A stretch of DNA of 64,000 nucleotides from Lunatimonas lonarensis. Lineage in GTDB: Bacteria > Bacteroidota > Bacteroidia > Cytophagales > Cyclobacteriaceae. Below the pieces are notes generated by a model. That model had not been told where the DNA came from. It did no database searches and saw only the letters and a list, made by a program, of their open reading frames with translations. The position numbers and the translations under genes were made by a program. Positions 25,551 to 34,747 of the stretch are shown piece after piece (the first letter of the stretch is position 1; every line of letters starts with the position of its first letter). The stretch covers positions 124,001 through 188,000 of the forward strand of contig NZ_AQHR01000040.1 of NCBI RefSeq assembly GCF_000390185.1. Direction: 5' to 3'.

Positions 25551-27578
25551 ATGAAAAATCTCCTACTGGTATTCTTTGTCGTTATTTCTGCCGTCCTTTC
25601 CGGTAATGGTCAGCAAGCGGCGACAGTTATTTCCGAATTGGAAAAGCATGAATTGCTAGAGGAACTGGTACAAAGGCTTGGGCAAACGGAAGCTGACCGA
25701 CTGGCCCGCGGGGTGGATCACCTGCGTTCCTTGTGGATGGAGGCAGATGGGGATCATGTGGCTTTTCATGATTTCTGCATGAAGCAGTTTATTCCAAGTG
25801 GTGAAACACTTGATAAGGCTTTTGAAATTGCAGAGGCCCAATTTGAGGCGATTAACGGTTACCGACGGGAACTATCTTTGGTGTTGGATTACCCGCTCAC
25901 CACGATGTTGCGTCCGGTTACTGAGCTTGACCGGATGGTTGCAGGGGCAAACTTTCAACCGGATTTTTTCAAGAATAAACTCGCCCTGGCAATCGCCTTG
26001 AATTTCCCCTACTACACCCACGAAGAAAAAGAACAGTTTGGCCCGGAGTGGACGCGCAAGCAATGGGCCATGGTTCGGTTGGGAGATCGTTTTGATTTTA
26101 GGGTGGACCCGACGAAGGAGCCCGAAGCGCTCAGGTTACCTGACGAACTGCGGGATTATACCTCGCTTTATATCCTCTCCATGGATCAGGTGCTTTCACC
26201 TACAATGGAGGTGCTTTTTCCTCCCGGCACACGGCTGAATAGCCACAATGGACTCCGAGATGAGATCAAAGGACTGTATTCCAGAAAGGATCCGCTGCAA
26301 AGCCAGCGCACCCTAAACACCATTGTGATGCATATCATTCACCAAACCATACCTGCGTGTATGATTGGTGAAACACCCTATTATTGGGAACCCGAAGCAA
26401 ATAAGGTATATAAAAAAGAGGAAAACCGGTTTGTTGAAGTCAGTTTTACGCCTGAGGCAGATACCCGATACCAGGTCTTGCATCACAATATGACCTCTAA
26501 AATGCGACAGGACAGCAAATATGCCGCAGGGTCAACTTACCTATCCCGCACATTTGACAATGTGCAGCTTTCGGAAGCGAAAATCGTCTCACTCCTTAAG
26601 TCGGTGGTTGGGGCACCGGAAAAAAAGGCAGTTGCCAACTTGATCGAGAAAAATCTGGGTAGAAAGCTGGAACCCTTCGATATCTGGTTTACCAACTTCA
26701 ATGACACCCCGGATCACGATATGGATCAGCTAGATCAAGTGCTCCGTCAAAAGTATCCTACACCGATGGCCTTTCAGCAGGACATCCCTGCGATTCTTCA
26801 AAAAGTCGGCTTTAGCAGGTTTGAGGCTGATTTCATTGGCAGTCGCATCGTAGTGGATCCCATCCCGTCGGGGGGGCATGCCAACGGCCCCCAAATGCGC
26901 GGCGCCAATGCGCATCTTCGCACACGGTTTGAAAAGGATGGACTTAACTACAAAGGCTATCGGGTAGCCATGCATGAAATCGGGCACAACATCGAGCAAA
27001 TTGTCAGCACGTACATTACCGACCATTATTCCTTGAAGGGTATTCCGAGTAGCCCCTATACAGAGGCCATGGCGGACTTATTGGCCTATCGCAGCATGGT
27101 TGCGCTTGGTGTCAATGCGGAATACAGTGCCCGGGAAAAGAGTCAGAATGCATTGGCTGCATTTTGGTTTGTATGTGAGATCGGAGCGGTAGCCTTGCAT
27201 GAGATCAGGGTATGGAATTGGTTGTACCTTCACCCGGATGCCACTATGGAAGAGCTCAAAGAAGCTACCATGGATATTGCCAAGGGACTTTGGAACGAAT
27301 ATTTTGCAGAGATATTTGGGGTCAGGGACGTGCCGATCTTTGCGATTTACAATCATTTTATCTCCGGTGCTTTGTATTTGCATAGTTATCCTTTGGGCAA
27401 TATTGTCATGATGCAGTTGGAAGAACAGTTTGAAGGAGGGGATTTTGCGGAGGAGCTGATTCGGGTGTGCAAGATTGGTAAACTTACGCCCGATCAGTGG
27501 ATTATAGAAGCAACGGGGAAACCCCTTAGTGCTGAGCCACTCCTTCAAGCGACACGAAAGGCCTTGGAGGTTCGATAA
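25551..27578 (+). CDS. Secreted zinc-metallopeptidase-like protein (HEIGH motif)
   Basis: The start at 25551 (MKNLLLVFFVVISAVLSGNG) gives a signal peptide; an in-frame ATG at 25521 would add ten residues. The 675-residue product has no family I can name with certainty. Near residue 475 it carries RVAMHEIGHNIEQ, the HExxH zinc site of metallopeptidases, and about 28 residues on PYTEAMADLLAYRS, which could supply the third zinc ligand Glu as in gluzincins. The alpha-helical body and large size are reminiscent of M3 or M2 peptidases, but the pattern is not decisive. It lies inside the PUL 44 bases ahead of an unrecognised secreted protein. It may process a locus-encoded exoenzyme or act on glycoprotein-bound substrate. 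Confidence 0.75.
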   Translation: MKNLLLVFFVVISAVLSGNGQQAATVISELEKHELLEELVQRLGQTEADRLARGVDHLRSLWMEADGDHVAFHDFCMKQFIPSGETLDKAFEIAEAQFEAINGYRRELSLVLDYPLTTMLRPVTELDRMVAGANFQPDFFKNKLALAIALNFPYYTHEEKEQFGPEWTRKQWAMVRLGDRFDFRVDPTKEPEALRLPDELRDYTSLYILSMDQVLSPTMEVLFPPGTRLNSHNGLRDEIKGLYSRKDPLQSQRTLNTIVMHIIHQTIPACMIGETPYYWEPEANKVYKKEENRFVEVSFTPEADTRYQVLHHNMTSKMRQDSKYAAGSTYLSRTFDNVQLSEAKIVSLLKSVVGAPEKKAVANLIEKNLGRKLEPFDIWFTNFNDTPDHDMDQLDQVLRQKYPTPMAFQQDIPAILQKVGFSRFEADFIGSRIVVDPIPSGGHANGPQMRGANAHLRTRFEKDGLNYKGYRVAMHEIGHNIEQIVSTYITDHYSLKGIPSSPYTEAMADLLAYRSMVALGVNAEYSAREKSQNALAAFWFVCEIGAVALHEIRVWNWLYLHPDATMEELKEATMDIAKGLWNEYFAEIFGVRDVPIFAIYNHFISGALYLHSYPLGNIVMMQLEEQFEGGDFAEELIRVCKIGKLTPDQWIIEATGKPLSAEPLLQATRKALEVR

Positions 27579-27622
27579 GAGATAAGCTTTGTAAAAACCG
27601 AAATAATTTAACTATAAAAAGG

Positions 27623-29281
27623 ATGCATGGTCGAATAGTAACCAGGGGAATTTTAGCGGTCTGGTCCTTGCTTTTTTTGTCCATGGCCCTTGTTTCCGCA
27701 CAACAAACCAATCAGGGGCAGGCAATGCGTGATATACATGTAGGTGGCTACTTGATTACCCAACTGGAGGAGGTAGACGAATCCTACAACGCGGGCTATT
27801 CGATGTATATGGCGGCATGGCCACTGGTCAAGGAATATCCGGGGAGGAGCTTTCAGTCGGGACTCTTTGGTACCTGGATGCATCCGCAACAGGATGGCCC
27901 CCTACCGATAGAGCGGTTTTATACAAACATCGAAGGAGGACTGGGATGGTGGCGGGATACCGAGTTTGCGACGGAAACGCCCAAATTTATTATGGGCGGT
28001 GTGCAGTTGAATTTTGCCGGGTGGGCGAATGGGCCCGGAGCAGGAAGGGGCAGAGACTGGGACGATCCGAAAGGGAAGTACGGCGTGGCGCAATTGAGCC
28101 CCTGGGTATTGTGGCCTCCAGATGGGCTCAACCTAAAACAGGGAACTTCCGGTGAGCTGTTCGGTAGTGGGTACCTGCCTTTGCCGCTTATGGAGCCGAA
28201 GACAACGACAGCCGGCACAGCGGTTCCAACCGGAAATCAATGCTGGACCTTATTTTTCAATACGGGTAATTTCAAAGGACCGGTAGCTTTCTTCACCCCC
28301 TATTTCTGGACGCAGGCCTCTGCCGAGGATCCGCGCTTAGCGGGTTTGTTTTTAGATCAGCGACCCTCAAAAGCCAATAAACCCTTTCAAATGGAGACCC
28401 AGCACATCTATTCGAAAGAGGCTACCGATGCCACAGGCCAGGTCTTCGCCCGAACCGCACCCACACAATACCCGGTAGGTTCAGACGGGGTGTCGGACTT
28501 ATTGCACCGTCTAATGGTCTACAGGAAGAAGGCACTCTGGGATGATGTGGAAGCTTGGTTTAAAGGCGGACCGGTTGCCAGTGGTGTAATCAACACGGAG
28601 CAGGCAGCCATGCAACGATTCAAACAGGGAGTCAGGTCAAACTGGAGCTTTTTTGGGGAACATATCGAGAAGGATAAACGTGCCTTGATGAATATTACGT
28701 CGTATTTGGATGCCAGCGTCACAGATTCGGCTACCCTGAGGGTGTATTGGGCGGGAGACCTAGTCACAAAAAGGGACGTTGGCTCCCGCTCCTTGGTGAT
28801 ACTTCCGGAATACTATAAGCTGGTGAAAAAGGAGGAGGATGACAAGGGAGAGTGGGTAGCCGTGGCCCCTAAGGATGTACCTGTTGAAACGGGACTGCAT
28901 GCCGTAGACTTTAATAGCAAGGACAAAAGAAATGCCCTTCCCTATACTACCCCGGTAGAGCCGGAAAGCAGCTGGAAGACCCCGGGTCCGGTAGCTGGTC
29001 CTTTTAAGTCGAAATTAGGGGATGGCAGTACCGTTACCTATTATTGGTACCGTTTCGCCGATCAGCCGGCCCTGCTGAATGCGGATCTTACCAAAGAGGA
29101 GCGGGAGGAAATGCAACGGCGAGCAGAGTTGCTTCACAGGCATTGGACGAAGGAGCGAGAATACCTTCCTCCGCCATTGATCGGAGAACTGGCGGACATT
29201 GATCCGGCACTGATCGTACAGCCTCCGGCTGGATTTGAGGTAGGCTATGTGCCCATTGTGACCCAGCAGGGATTGGAATGA
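27623..29281 (+). CDS. Secreted protein of unknown function in the PUL
   Basis: I do not recognise this 552-residue product. It has a signal peptide (LAVWSLLFLSMALVSAQQ). Aromatic-rich stretches suggest a beta-sandwich that binds or cuts carbohydrate: GYSMYMAAWPLV, FGTWMHPQQDGP, GGLGWWRDTEF and YYWYRFADQPAL. Acidic and aromatic residues cluster in ETPKFIMGG and GRDWDDPKGKYG. It follows the metallopeptidase-like gene by 44 bases, and its stop overlaps a possible start of the broken sulfatase gene (ATGA), so it is co-transcribed with sulfatase functions. Possible roles are a glycan-binding protein or a glycoside hydrolase or lyase of an undescribed family. Confidence 0.75.
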   Translation: MHGRIVTRGILAVWSLLFLSMALVSAQQTNQGQAMRDIHVGGYLITQLEEVDESYNAGYSMYMAAWPLVKEYPGRSFQSGLFGTWMHPQQDGPLPIERFYTNIEGGLGWWRDTEFATETPKFIMGGVQLNFAGWANGPGAGRGRDWDDPKGKYGVAQLSPWVLWPPDGLNLKQGTSGELFGSGYLPLPLMEPKTTTAGTAVPTGNQCWTLFFNTGNFKGPVAFFTPYFWTQASAEDPRLAGLFLDQRPSKANKPFQMETQHIYSKEATDATGQVFARTAPTQYPVGSDGVSDLLHRLMVYRKKALWDDVEAWFKGGPVASGVINTEQAAMQRFKQGVRSNWSFFGEHIEKDKRALMNITSYLDASVTDSATLRVYWAGDLVTKRDVGSRSLVILPEYYKLVKKEEDDKGEWVAVAPKDVPVETGLHAVDFNSKDKRNALPYTTPVEPESSWKTPGPVAGPFKSKLGDGSTVTYYWYRFADQPALLNADLTKEEREEMQRRAELLHRHWTKEREYLPPPLIGELADIDPALIVQPPAGFEVGYVPIVTQQGLE

Positions 29282-29316
29282 GCTTAAACAAAGATTTTAA
29301 CAAACAGGTAAAATTT

Positions 29317-30380
29317 ATGAAAGAGTGTAGGTTCCTTTCGTCCCGCCTAGCTGGTTTACTATGTTGTTTTTTCTTATTGGAGGCTTGCAGCCACCCAGAG
29401 GATAAAAAACCCAATGTGATCATCTTTTTTACCGATGACCAAGGTACCCTTGATGCAGTTTGTTATGGAGCCGATGACCTGTTTACCCCGAATATTGACA
29501 GGTTGGGCAGTACCGGAATACGTTTCACAAAAGCTTATGCCCATACGGTTTGCTGTCCCAGTAGGGCTGCTTTGCTTACAGGCAGGCATCCCCAACGGTC
29601 AGGGATAGGAGACTGGACCCAAAACAACCCACATGACTTGGAGAAAGGCAGAAACATGCCCCTTGATGAGGTGACCATTGCCGAAGTATTGAAAGATAAC
29701 GGATACAGAACCGCACTTTTCGGTAAATGGCATCTGGGAGCTTCGTTAGAGAATGGACCACTTGAACAGGGGTTTGATACATTTTTTGGACACAGAAGTG
29801 GCTTTATTGATAACTACTTTCATTATTTTTTGCATGGCAAGGGGTTTCATGACCTTTGGTCTGATAACAAAGAGGTTTTTGCTCCAGGGACCTATTTTCC
29901 CTCTATGATGACAGAAAAGGCTATTGAGTTTATTGATGCGAGCAAAAACGATCCCTTCTTTTTATACATGGCTTTCAATTTGCCCCATTACCCAGAGCAG
30001 CCCGACTCGGCTTTCGTTGCAAAGAATGCAGGTTTAGAGGAGCCCCGTCGCTCTTATGCCACGGTAGTTTCTATAGTTGACGATTTGATAGGGCAGGTTA
30101 TGAATAAACTTGAAGACCTTAATCTGAGGGAGAACACGCTGATTATTTTCATGAGTGACAATGGAAGCTAATACTTAATGGTCGAGATACCACCGGTGAA
30201 TTTTCACCGCATCCACAAAAAGAAGAAAAAATGGAATCACCTTACTTGGCAAATTTGGATGATGAACATCCCGAAGAAAAAAACTACGCAGCGGAATATC
30301 CGGAGCTGGTGGATCGGATGAAGGCGCTCTTGGATGAATGGGAGGAGGATTTGAATCGTCATTTACCTTCTGAGGAGTAA
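29317..30380 (+). pseudogene. S1 sulfatase with its middle deleted and frame lost
   Basis: From the ATG at 29317 (lipobox LLEAC) about 285 residues of a normal sulfatase can be read: FFTDDQGT metal site, formylglycine motif CCPSR with Cys at about residue 79, FGKWHLG, and the second metal site FMSDNGS. The frame then stops at 30169-30171. A second frame reads on from about 30175 (NGRDTTGEFSPHP ... SPYLANLDDEHPEEKNYA, EYPELVDRMKALLDEWEEDL) to the TAA at 30378-30380. That is the usual C-terminus of a sulfatase. The stretch between SDNG and the tail, normally about 120 residues with the conserved catalytic Lys, is missing. It looks like a deletion pseudogene; a misassembly is the alternative. 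An upstream ATG at 29278 overlaps the preceding stop. Confidence 0.85.
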
Positions 30381-30481
30381 AACAGTGCTTTTCCAGCATA
30401 AGTCACATCCATTTAAAGTCGCTACTTAATTGGGTAGCAATCCCATTAAAAAGCTGTCTTGATTTACCTGATTGAACCGTT

Positions 30482-31885
30482 ATGAAGAATGCTGGCCTTT
30501 TTCTGGCTGTTTTCCTTTCCCTTTGGTTTATATCCTGTGCTAAAAAGGATACCCGCACTCCTTCGCCGAAAAAGCCCAACATTGTCTTCCTTTTGGCAGA
30601 TGACCTTGGGTATGGTGAGCTGGGAAGCTACGGACAAAACATGATCCAAACACCCGTGTTGGATGAACTCGCCAGTAAGGGGGTGCGGTTTACCAATTTT
30701 TATGCAGGAAGCCCGATCTGCGGCCCCTCGCGTGCGGTTATACTCACCGGGAAACATTCTGGCACCGCCACCATCCGAGGAAATATCGGCTATAACCCCG
30801 AAACCGGGCGATTTGATCGTGTGGCGTTGCGTGCGGATGAACTGACCCTTGGGGAGATGCTTCGTGGAGCGGGTTATCAAACGGCATTTATCGGTAAGTG
30901 GCATCTGGACGACTGCCATGTGGAAACCTGGGCCTACCACAGAGGGTTTGATTTTGCGGTTCAGGAGCAATTTGGTTCTTGTCCGGGGGGAATTGTGTAC
31001 GATGAAAAAATGCACTGGGTAAATGGAAAGCAGGATTCCATCTACTACGATCAGACAGCCTACGACTGCCTAGATGAATTTCGCACCGATATCGCATTGG
31101 GATACCTAGACGAGGTGGACATGGAGGAACCTATTTTCCTTTTTATGTCGTATAGAGCTCCCCACGCACACGAGAAGACGGTCCGAAACAAGGACCTTTA
31201 TGCAGACCAAGGATGGCCGGAGATTGAGCGTACCCACGCAGCGAAAATCACCCTGCTTGACAAGCAGGTCGGTAGACTGTTGAAAAAGCTCGAAGATATG
31301 GGGATTTTGGAAAATACCCTGATCGTATTCACGAGCGACAATGGAGCACATGGTGAATTGGGCCATGATCACACCTATTTTAACAGCACCGGCGAATTAC
31401 GCGGCAAAAAGCGAGATACGTACGAAGGTGGCCTTCGGGTGCCGGCTATTGCCTATTGGGAAGGAAGGACGATGGCCGGATCGGTGGAAGCAACACCTTT
31501 TTCCGGTCAGGATATCATGCCCACCTTTGCCGAAGTGGCCGGGATAGAAGTGCCTGCCCAGTCAAACGGTGTTTCCTTTTTGCCCAGTCTAGTTGGCAGG
31601 CCTCCTACACCGCGGGAATACCTTGTTTGGGAGTTTAACATGTACGGCAGGCCATCTACCAACTTTAGGCAGTCTGTTCGTATAGGCAATATGAAGGGCG
31701 TTCGGTATGGAGTTGATTCAAAGATGGAATTGTATGATCTGTCACAGGATATTTCAGAAAGCGTCGATATTTCTGCACAGTACCCGATGTTGGTTCGGGA
31801 GATGGAGGAGATTGTCCTAAAGGAGCACCTACCCAATCCGCATTTTCCCTATGGCGGCTATGGAGCGATTTTGGGAGCCGAATAA
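30482..31885 (+). CDS. S1-family sulfatase, lipoprotein
   Basis: The 467-residue product has a lipoprotein signal with lipobox FISC (Cys at residue 19). The sulfatase core is complete: LLADDLGYGELGSYG for the metal site, formylglycine motif CGPSR with Cys at about residue 80, FIGKWHLDD, FTSDNGAHGELGHD, and the catalytic Lys in GELRGKKRDTYEGGLRVP. The tail SMKLYDLSQD is replaced here by SKMELYDLSQDISESVDISA, a normal sulfatase ending. It removes sulfate esters from the PUL glycan, in the periplasm or at the outer membrane. Subfamily cannot be assigned by eye. It directly follows the deleted sulfatase, which may once have been a near relative or complementary enzyme. Confidence 0.93.
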   Translation: MKNAGLFLAVFLSLWFISCAKKDTRTPSPKKPNIVFLLADDLGYGELGSYGQNMIQTPVLDELASKGVRFTNFYAGSPICGPSRAVILTGKHSGTATIRGNIGYNPETGRFDRVALRADELTLGEMLRGAGYQTAFIGKWHLDDCHVETWAYHRGFDFAVQEQFGSCPGGIVYDEKMHWVNGKQDSIYYDQTAYDCLDEFRTDIALGYLDEVDMEEPIFLFMSYRAPHAHEKTVRNKDLYADQGWPEIERTHAAKITLLDKQVGRLLKKLEDMGILENTLIVFTSDNGAHGELGHDHTYFNSTGELRGKKRDTYEGGLRVPAIAYWEGRTMAGSVEATPFSGQDIMPTFAEVAGIEVPAQSNGVSFLPSLVGRPPTPREYLVWEFNMYGRPSTNFRQSVRIGNMKGVRYGVDSKMELYDLSQDISESVDISAQYPMLVREMEEIVLKEHLPNPHFPYGGYGAILGAE

Positions 31886-32110
31886 GTCAAGAGAACAAAT
31901 GCAAAATTAATGAATCTCCCTGGATAGCGGGTCATTGGATTATCCATCTTCCAATATATAAGGTAGGCTAGGGGATTCTCCATGGAAAACCCTAATCCTA
32001 TCCCCAAGACCGATTCAACATCGGTTAACGGCCATGGTAATATTATTTTTGATTTAAGGAGATAATTCGTTTATTTTTAGGCAATTCTAATTTCCTACCC
32101 AAAAGACCCG

Positions 32111-32842
32111 ATGCCTGCCCAAAATCCCTACAAGTTCCTAAGCTATATATTTTTTACGTTCATCATGGGATCATTTATTGTTTCTTGTGCCAGCCGATCC
32201 AAGCCGGTTGCCTTTGATCCTCCAACCAACGGACGCATCGTAATAGTAGGAAATACCTTTGCGGAGCAGCTGCAGAACACCAACTATTTCGAAACCTTCC
32301 TGTACAGAAATTTTCCGGACAGAAAGCTGGTAGTCCGCAATCTGGGGTGGAGTGGGGATGAGGTAGACCTACAGCCTAGGCCCTTGGATTTTGGTTCCTT
32401 GGAAGAAAACCTGGGCTACCATAAGCCGGATTATATTTTCGCTTTTTTTGGCATGAACGAAGCTTTTCAGGGAGCGGATGGCCTGCCGGGATTCGAGCAA
32501 AACCTAAGGTCTTATCTGCAAAAAATTTCAACTGAAGCCCACAACGGAAAATCACCTCCTCAGGTAATCTTGTTTTCACCCATCTACCACGAGGAAATCG
32601 GCGGTCTTCTTCCCAGTCCGGACGCTCATAACGGACAACTGAAAGCGTATACGCGCAAGATGGCAGAGGTGGCCGAGCAACTTAATATTCCTTTTGTAGA
32701 TTTATATAGCGAAAGCAAAAGGCTTATGAATCGTACGGATGAGCCCTTGACCTACAATGGCATTCATTTGACCGAAGTTGGGTACCGCCTGGTAGGAGAA
32801 ATCATGGCGGCTTCGTTGGGATTTCAGGGCATTGGCGTATGA
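32111..32842 (+). CDS. SGNH/GDSL-like hydrolase lipoprotein with variant first block
   Basis: The 243-residue product has a lipobox FIVSC (Cys at residue 26). The SGNH fold is recognisable: NLGWSGDE as block II, FAFFGMNEAF as block III and NGIHLTEVGYRLVGE as block V with its catalytic His. Block I, normally Gly-Asp-Ser with the nucleophile, reads VGNTFAEQ, so both the Asp and the Ser are replaced. Relatives with GNT in this place occur beside heme-binding domains in Planctomycetes, as far as I recall. Threonine may serve as nucleophile, or the protein may bind rather than cut. In this PUL a carbohydrate esterase role would fit, removing acetyl or other acyl groups. Confidence 0.82.
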   Translation: MPAQNPYKFLSYIFFTFIMGSFIVSCASRSKPVAFDPPTNGRIVIVGNTFAEQLQNTNYFETFLYRNFPDRKLVVRNLGWSGDEVDLQPRPLDFGSLEENLGYHKPDYIFAFFGMNEAFQGADGLPGFEQNLRSYLQKISTEAHNGKSPPQVILFSPIYHEEIGGLLPSPDAHNGQLKAYTRKMAEVAEQLNIPFVDLYSESKRLMNRTDEPLTYNGIHLTEVGYRLVGEIMAASLGFQGIGV

Positions 32843-32965
32843 TGAACGGGGTGATGAAGGTGGAAAGACCACCCTCCCAATAGTGCCGCAAAGCGGTGTT
32901 CTGGCAAATATCCCATGGAGAGATGTAATACGGTGAATTGTACCTCTGTTAAAATATAAACTGTG

Positions 32966-34498
32966 ATGGATAGGCGTGACTTTCTAAAAGCAATTTCGGT
33001 AACAAGTGCAGCGATTCCGTTGGTTTCTGCCAATGCATTTTCACTGTATCCAAGTCACTCAAAGAATACCAGGTTGGTATATCATCCGGCCTCACAGATC
33101 ACCGCTATGGATATAGAGGTACCCGAAGGCAAGCGACTTCCGTTTGGTTGGGAAGCCTTTGCAGTGAAGCCAGGTACCGAAGATCCTTCGGTTCACCTTT
33201 CTTTTGATCTTGAAGGCGACGTACCCTATCCCTCGCTTAGACTGAGGTTGTGCAGCGTCATGGACATCCGCGAAGAAATGCTCATTGAAGTATACCTGGG
33301 AAGGACTTCCGAATTGATCGGAACGTTGGATATCCGATATCCGATTGTGATACAGGTGTTTGAACTGCTTATTCCTCCGGCGTTTCATGGTAAGATAGGT
33401 CGAGAGGGCCTTTCTCTCAAAATGGTCAAAGGGAGTACGCCTGCTTGGTTTTTTAGTGGAGGGACAAACAATCCAACCAATCAGCTGTTGACGGCCCACT
33501 TGCTTTCCCATTCCACCGACAATCCCACGTTGAATAATTTCTTTTCCAGTTTTTATTCCATCAATTCCATTCAGCAGTTTGGTTGGATGGAGGGCTGCGT
33601 GCTGGACGGCTTGTATGACATGTTCAAAAGCACTTCCAATCCATTGGCCAAGCGGGTGATTGACCAGCATCTTGCCCTGTTTTTTGACGAACATCGAAGG
33701 CTTAACTATGAGGGGCCCCGCAGCCAAATTTTATATGATCTAATCTATGGAATTGAATGCCCCTTACCGATAGCCGTCATTACCAAACTGTACCCCGATC
33801 ATCCGGCAGTAGACCTATTGATTACCTACTGCATGAATGATCTTAGGGAGGAAAACAACCTGACCACAGAGGGTTGCTATACATTAGCCTATCCAATGGC
33901 GGAAGCAGCCGCCGCTAGATATCATAAGGATTTGGCAGAATTGGCCATTCACCATCTCTTGATCCGAAGTGATCGACTGGTAAAAAATGGGCACATTTAC
34001 CAACGGGAAACGAGTGATGGCATGGTTTCTTTCGAAAGTTGGGCCAGAGGGGTGGCCTGGTATATGCAAGGTTTGGTAAGGAGTTGGATGGCATTACATA
34101 ATCACTCGGAGTTTCGTGGCCTGCCAGGTCTTGAAACCATCAAGCGCTTGTACCTTTCTTCAGTCGAATGGGCGTTGCACTACCAGCAAAAGAATGGGCT
34201 TTGGTATTGTTACTTGGCACAGCCTGAGACCGGCTATGATACTTCCGGTTCCTTGGGCATTGCCGCGGCGATCGCTTTGGGGCAAAAGAATGGGATACTC
34301 CCCACTGATGTGACCAAGCAGCTAATAAAGACAAAGAATGCAGTGAAATCTTATTTGACCCCGGATGGAATGATTTCGGGCACGGCGCAGTCCAATAAGG
34401 GAGGGGAAGAGCTCCAAAAAAGCGGCTACCGGGTCATCTCTTCCTATGCTTCGGGACTCTATGCCCAGCTGATTGCATCCTTACCCGATCCGTTATGA
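32966..34498 (+). CDS. GH105/GH88-like unsaturated uronyl hydrolase with Tat signal
   Basis: The start at 32966 begins MDRRDFLKAISVTSA, a twin-arginine signal; an ATG three bases earlier is equally possible. The (alpha/alpha)6-barrel pattern of unsaturated glucuronyl or galacturonyl hydrolases is visible: GWMEGCVLDGLYDMF near residue 210, WARGVAWYMQGLVRSW near residue 360, LWYCYLAQPETGYDTSGSLGIA near residue 413 and SSYASGLYAQLI at the end. Such enzymes remove the 4,5-unsaturated uronic acid left at the end of oligosaccharides by a polysaccharide lyase. Its presence implies that the target polymer contains uronic acid and is first cut by a lyase, as for ulvan or rhamnogalacturonan-like polymers. 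Confidence 0.85.
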   Translation: MDRRDFLKAISVTSAAIPLVSANAFSLYPSHSKNTRLVYHPASQITAMDIEVPEGKRLPFGWEAFAVKPGTEDPSVHLSFDLEGDVPYPSLRLRLCSVMDIREEMLIEVYLGRTSELIGTLDIRYPIVIQVFELLIPPAFHGKIGREGLSLKMVKGSTPAWFFSGGTNNPTNQLLTAHLLSHSTDNPTLNNFFSSFYSINSIQQFGWMEGCVLDGLYDMFKSTSNPLAKRVIDQHLALFFDEHRRLNYEGPRSQILYDLIYGIECPLPIAVITKLYPDHPAVDLLITYCMNDLREENNLTTEGCYTLAYPMAEAAAARYHKDLAELAIHHLLIRSDRLVKNGHIYQRETSDGMVSFESWARGVAWYMQGLVRSWMALHNHSEFRGLPGLETIKRLYLSSVEWALHYQQKNGLWYCYLAQPETGYDTSGSLGIAAAIALGQKNGILPTDVTKQLIKTKNAVKSYLTPDGMISGTAQSNKGGEELQKSGYRVISSYASGLYAQLIASLPDPL

Positions 34499-34573
34499 AG
34501 CAACAATGACCGGCCGCAGGCAAGCTTTTTTTCATTCATGGGGTGATGCTGGGTCGATGGAATTTTGCATCGG

Positions 34574-34600
34574 GGTAAAATAGTACATTTTTTGGCTAAC
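34574..34600 (+). promoter_or_regulatory. Second copy of the 27-base element
   Basis: This stretch (GGTAAAATAG, then ACAT and TTTGG) matches 25254-25280 in 22 of 27 positions and lies 148 bases upstream of the sulfatase at 34748. The remainder of the 249-base intergenic region shows nothing else I can support. Confidence 0.4.
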
Positions 34601-34747
34601 ATGATGCAACCCTTCTCCACCATTACCCTGTATTTTTAGGTCAGAAAATCCAACACGTTGTGATAGATGATAGGTCTATCCCAGGAATTTCTAATTTGGT
34701 TATGGTTTTGAGGGGGTGCCCAGTCCTCTTGTCGAAAACAAAATGCG

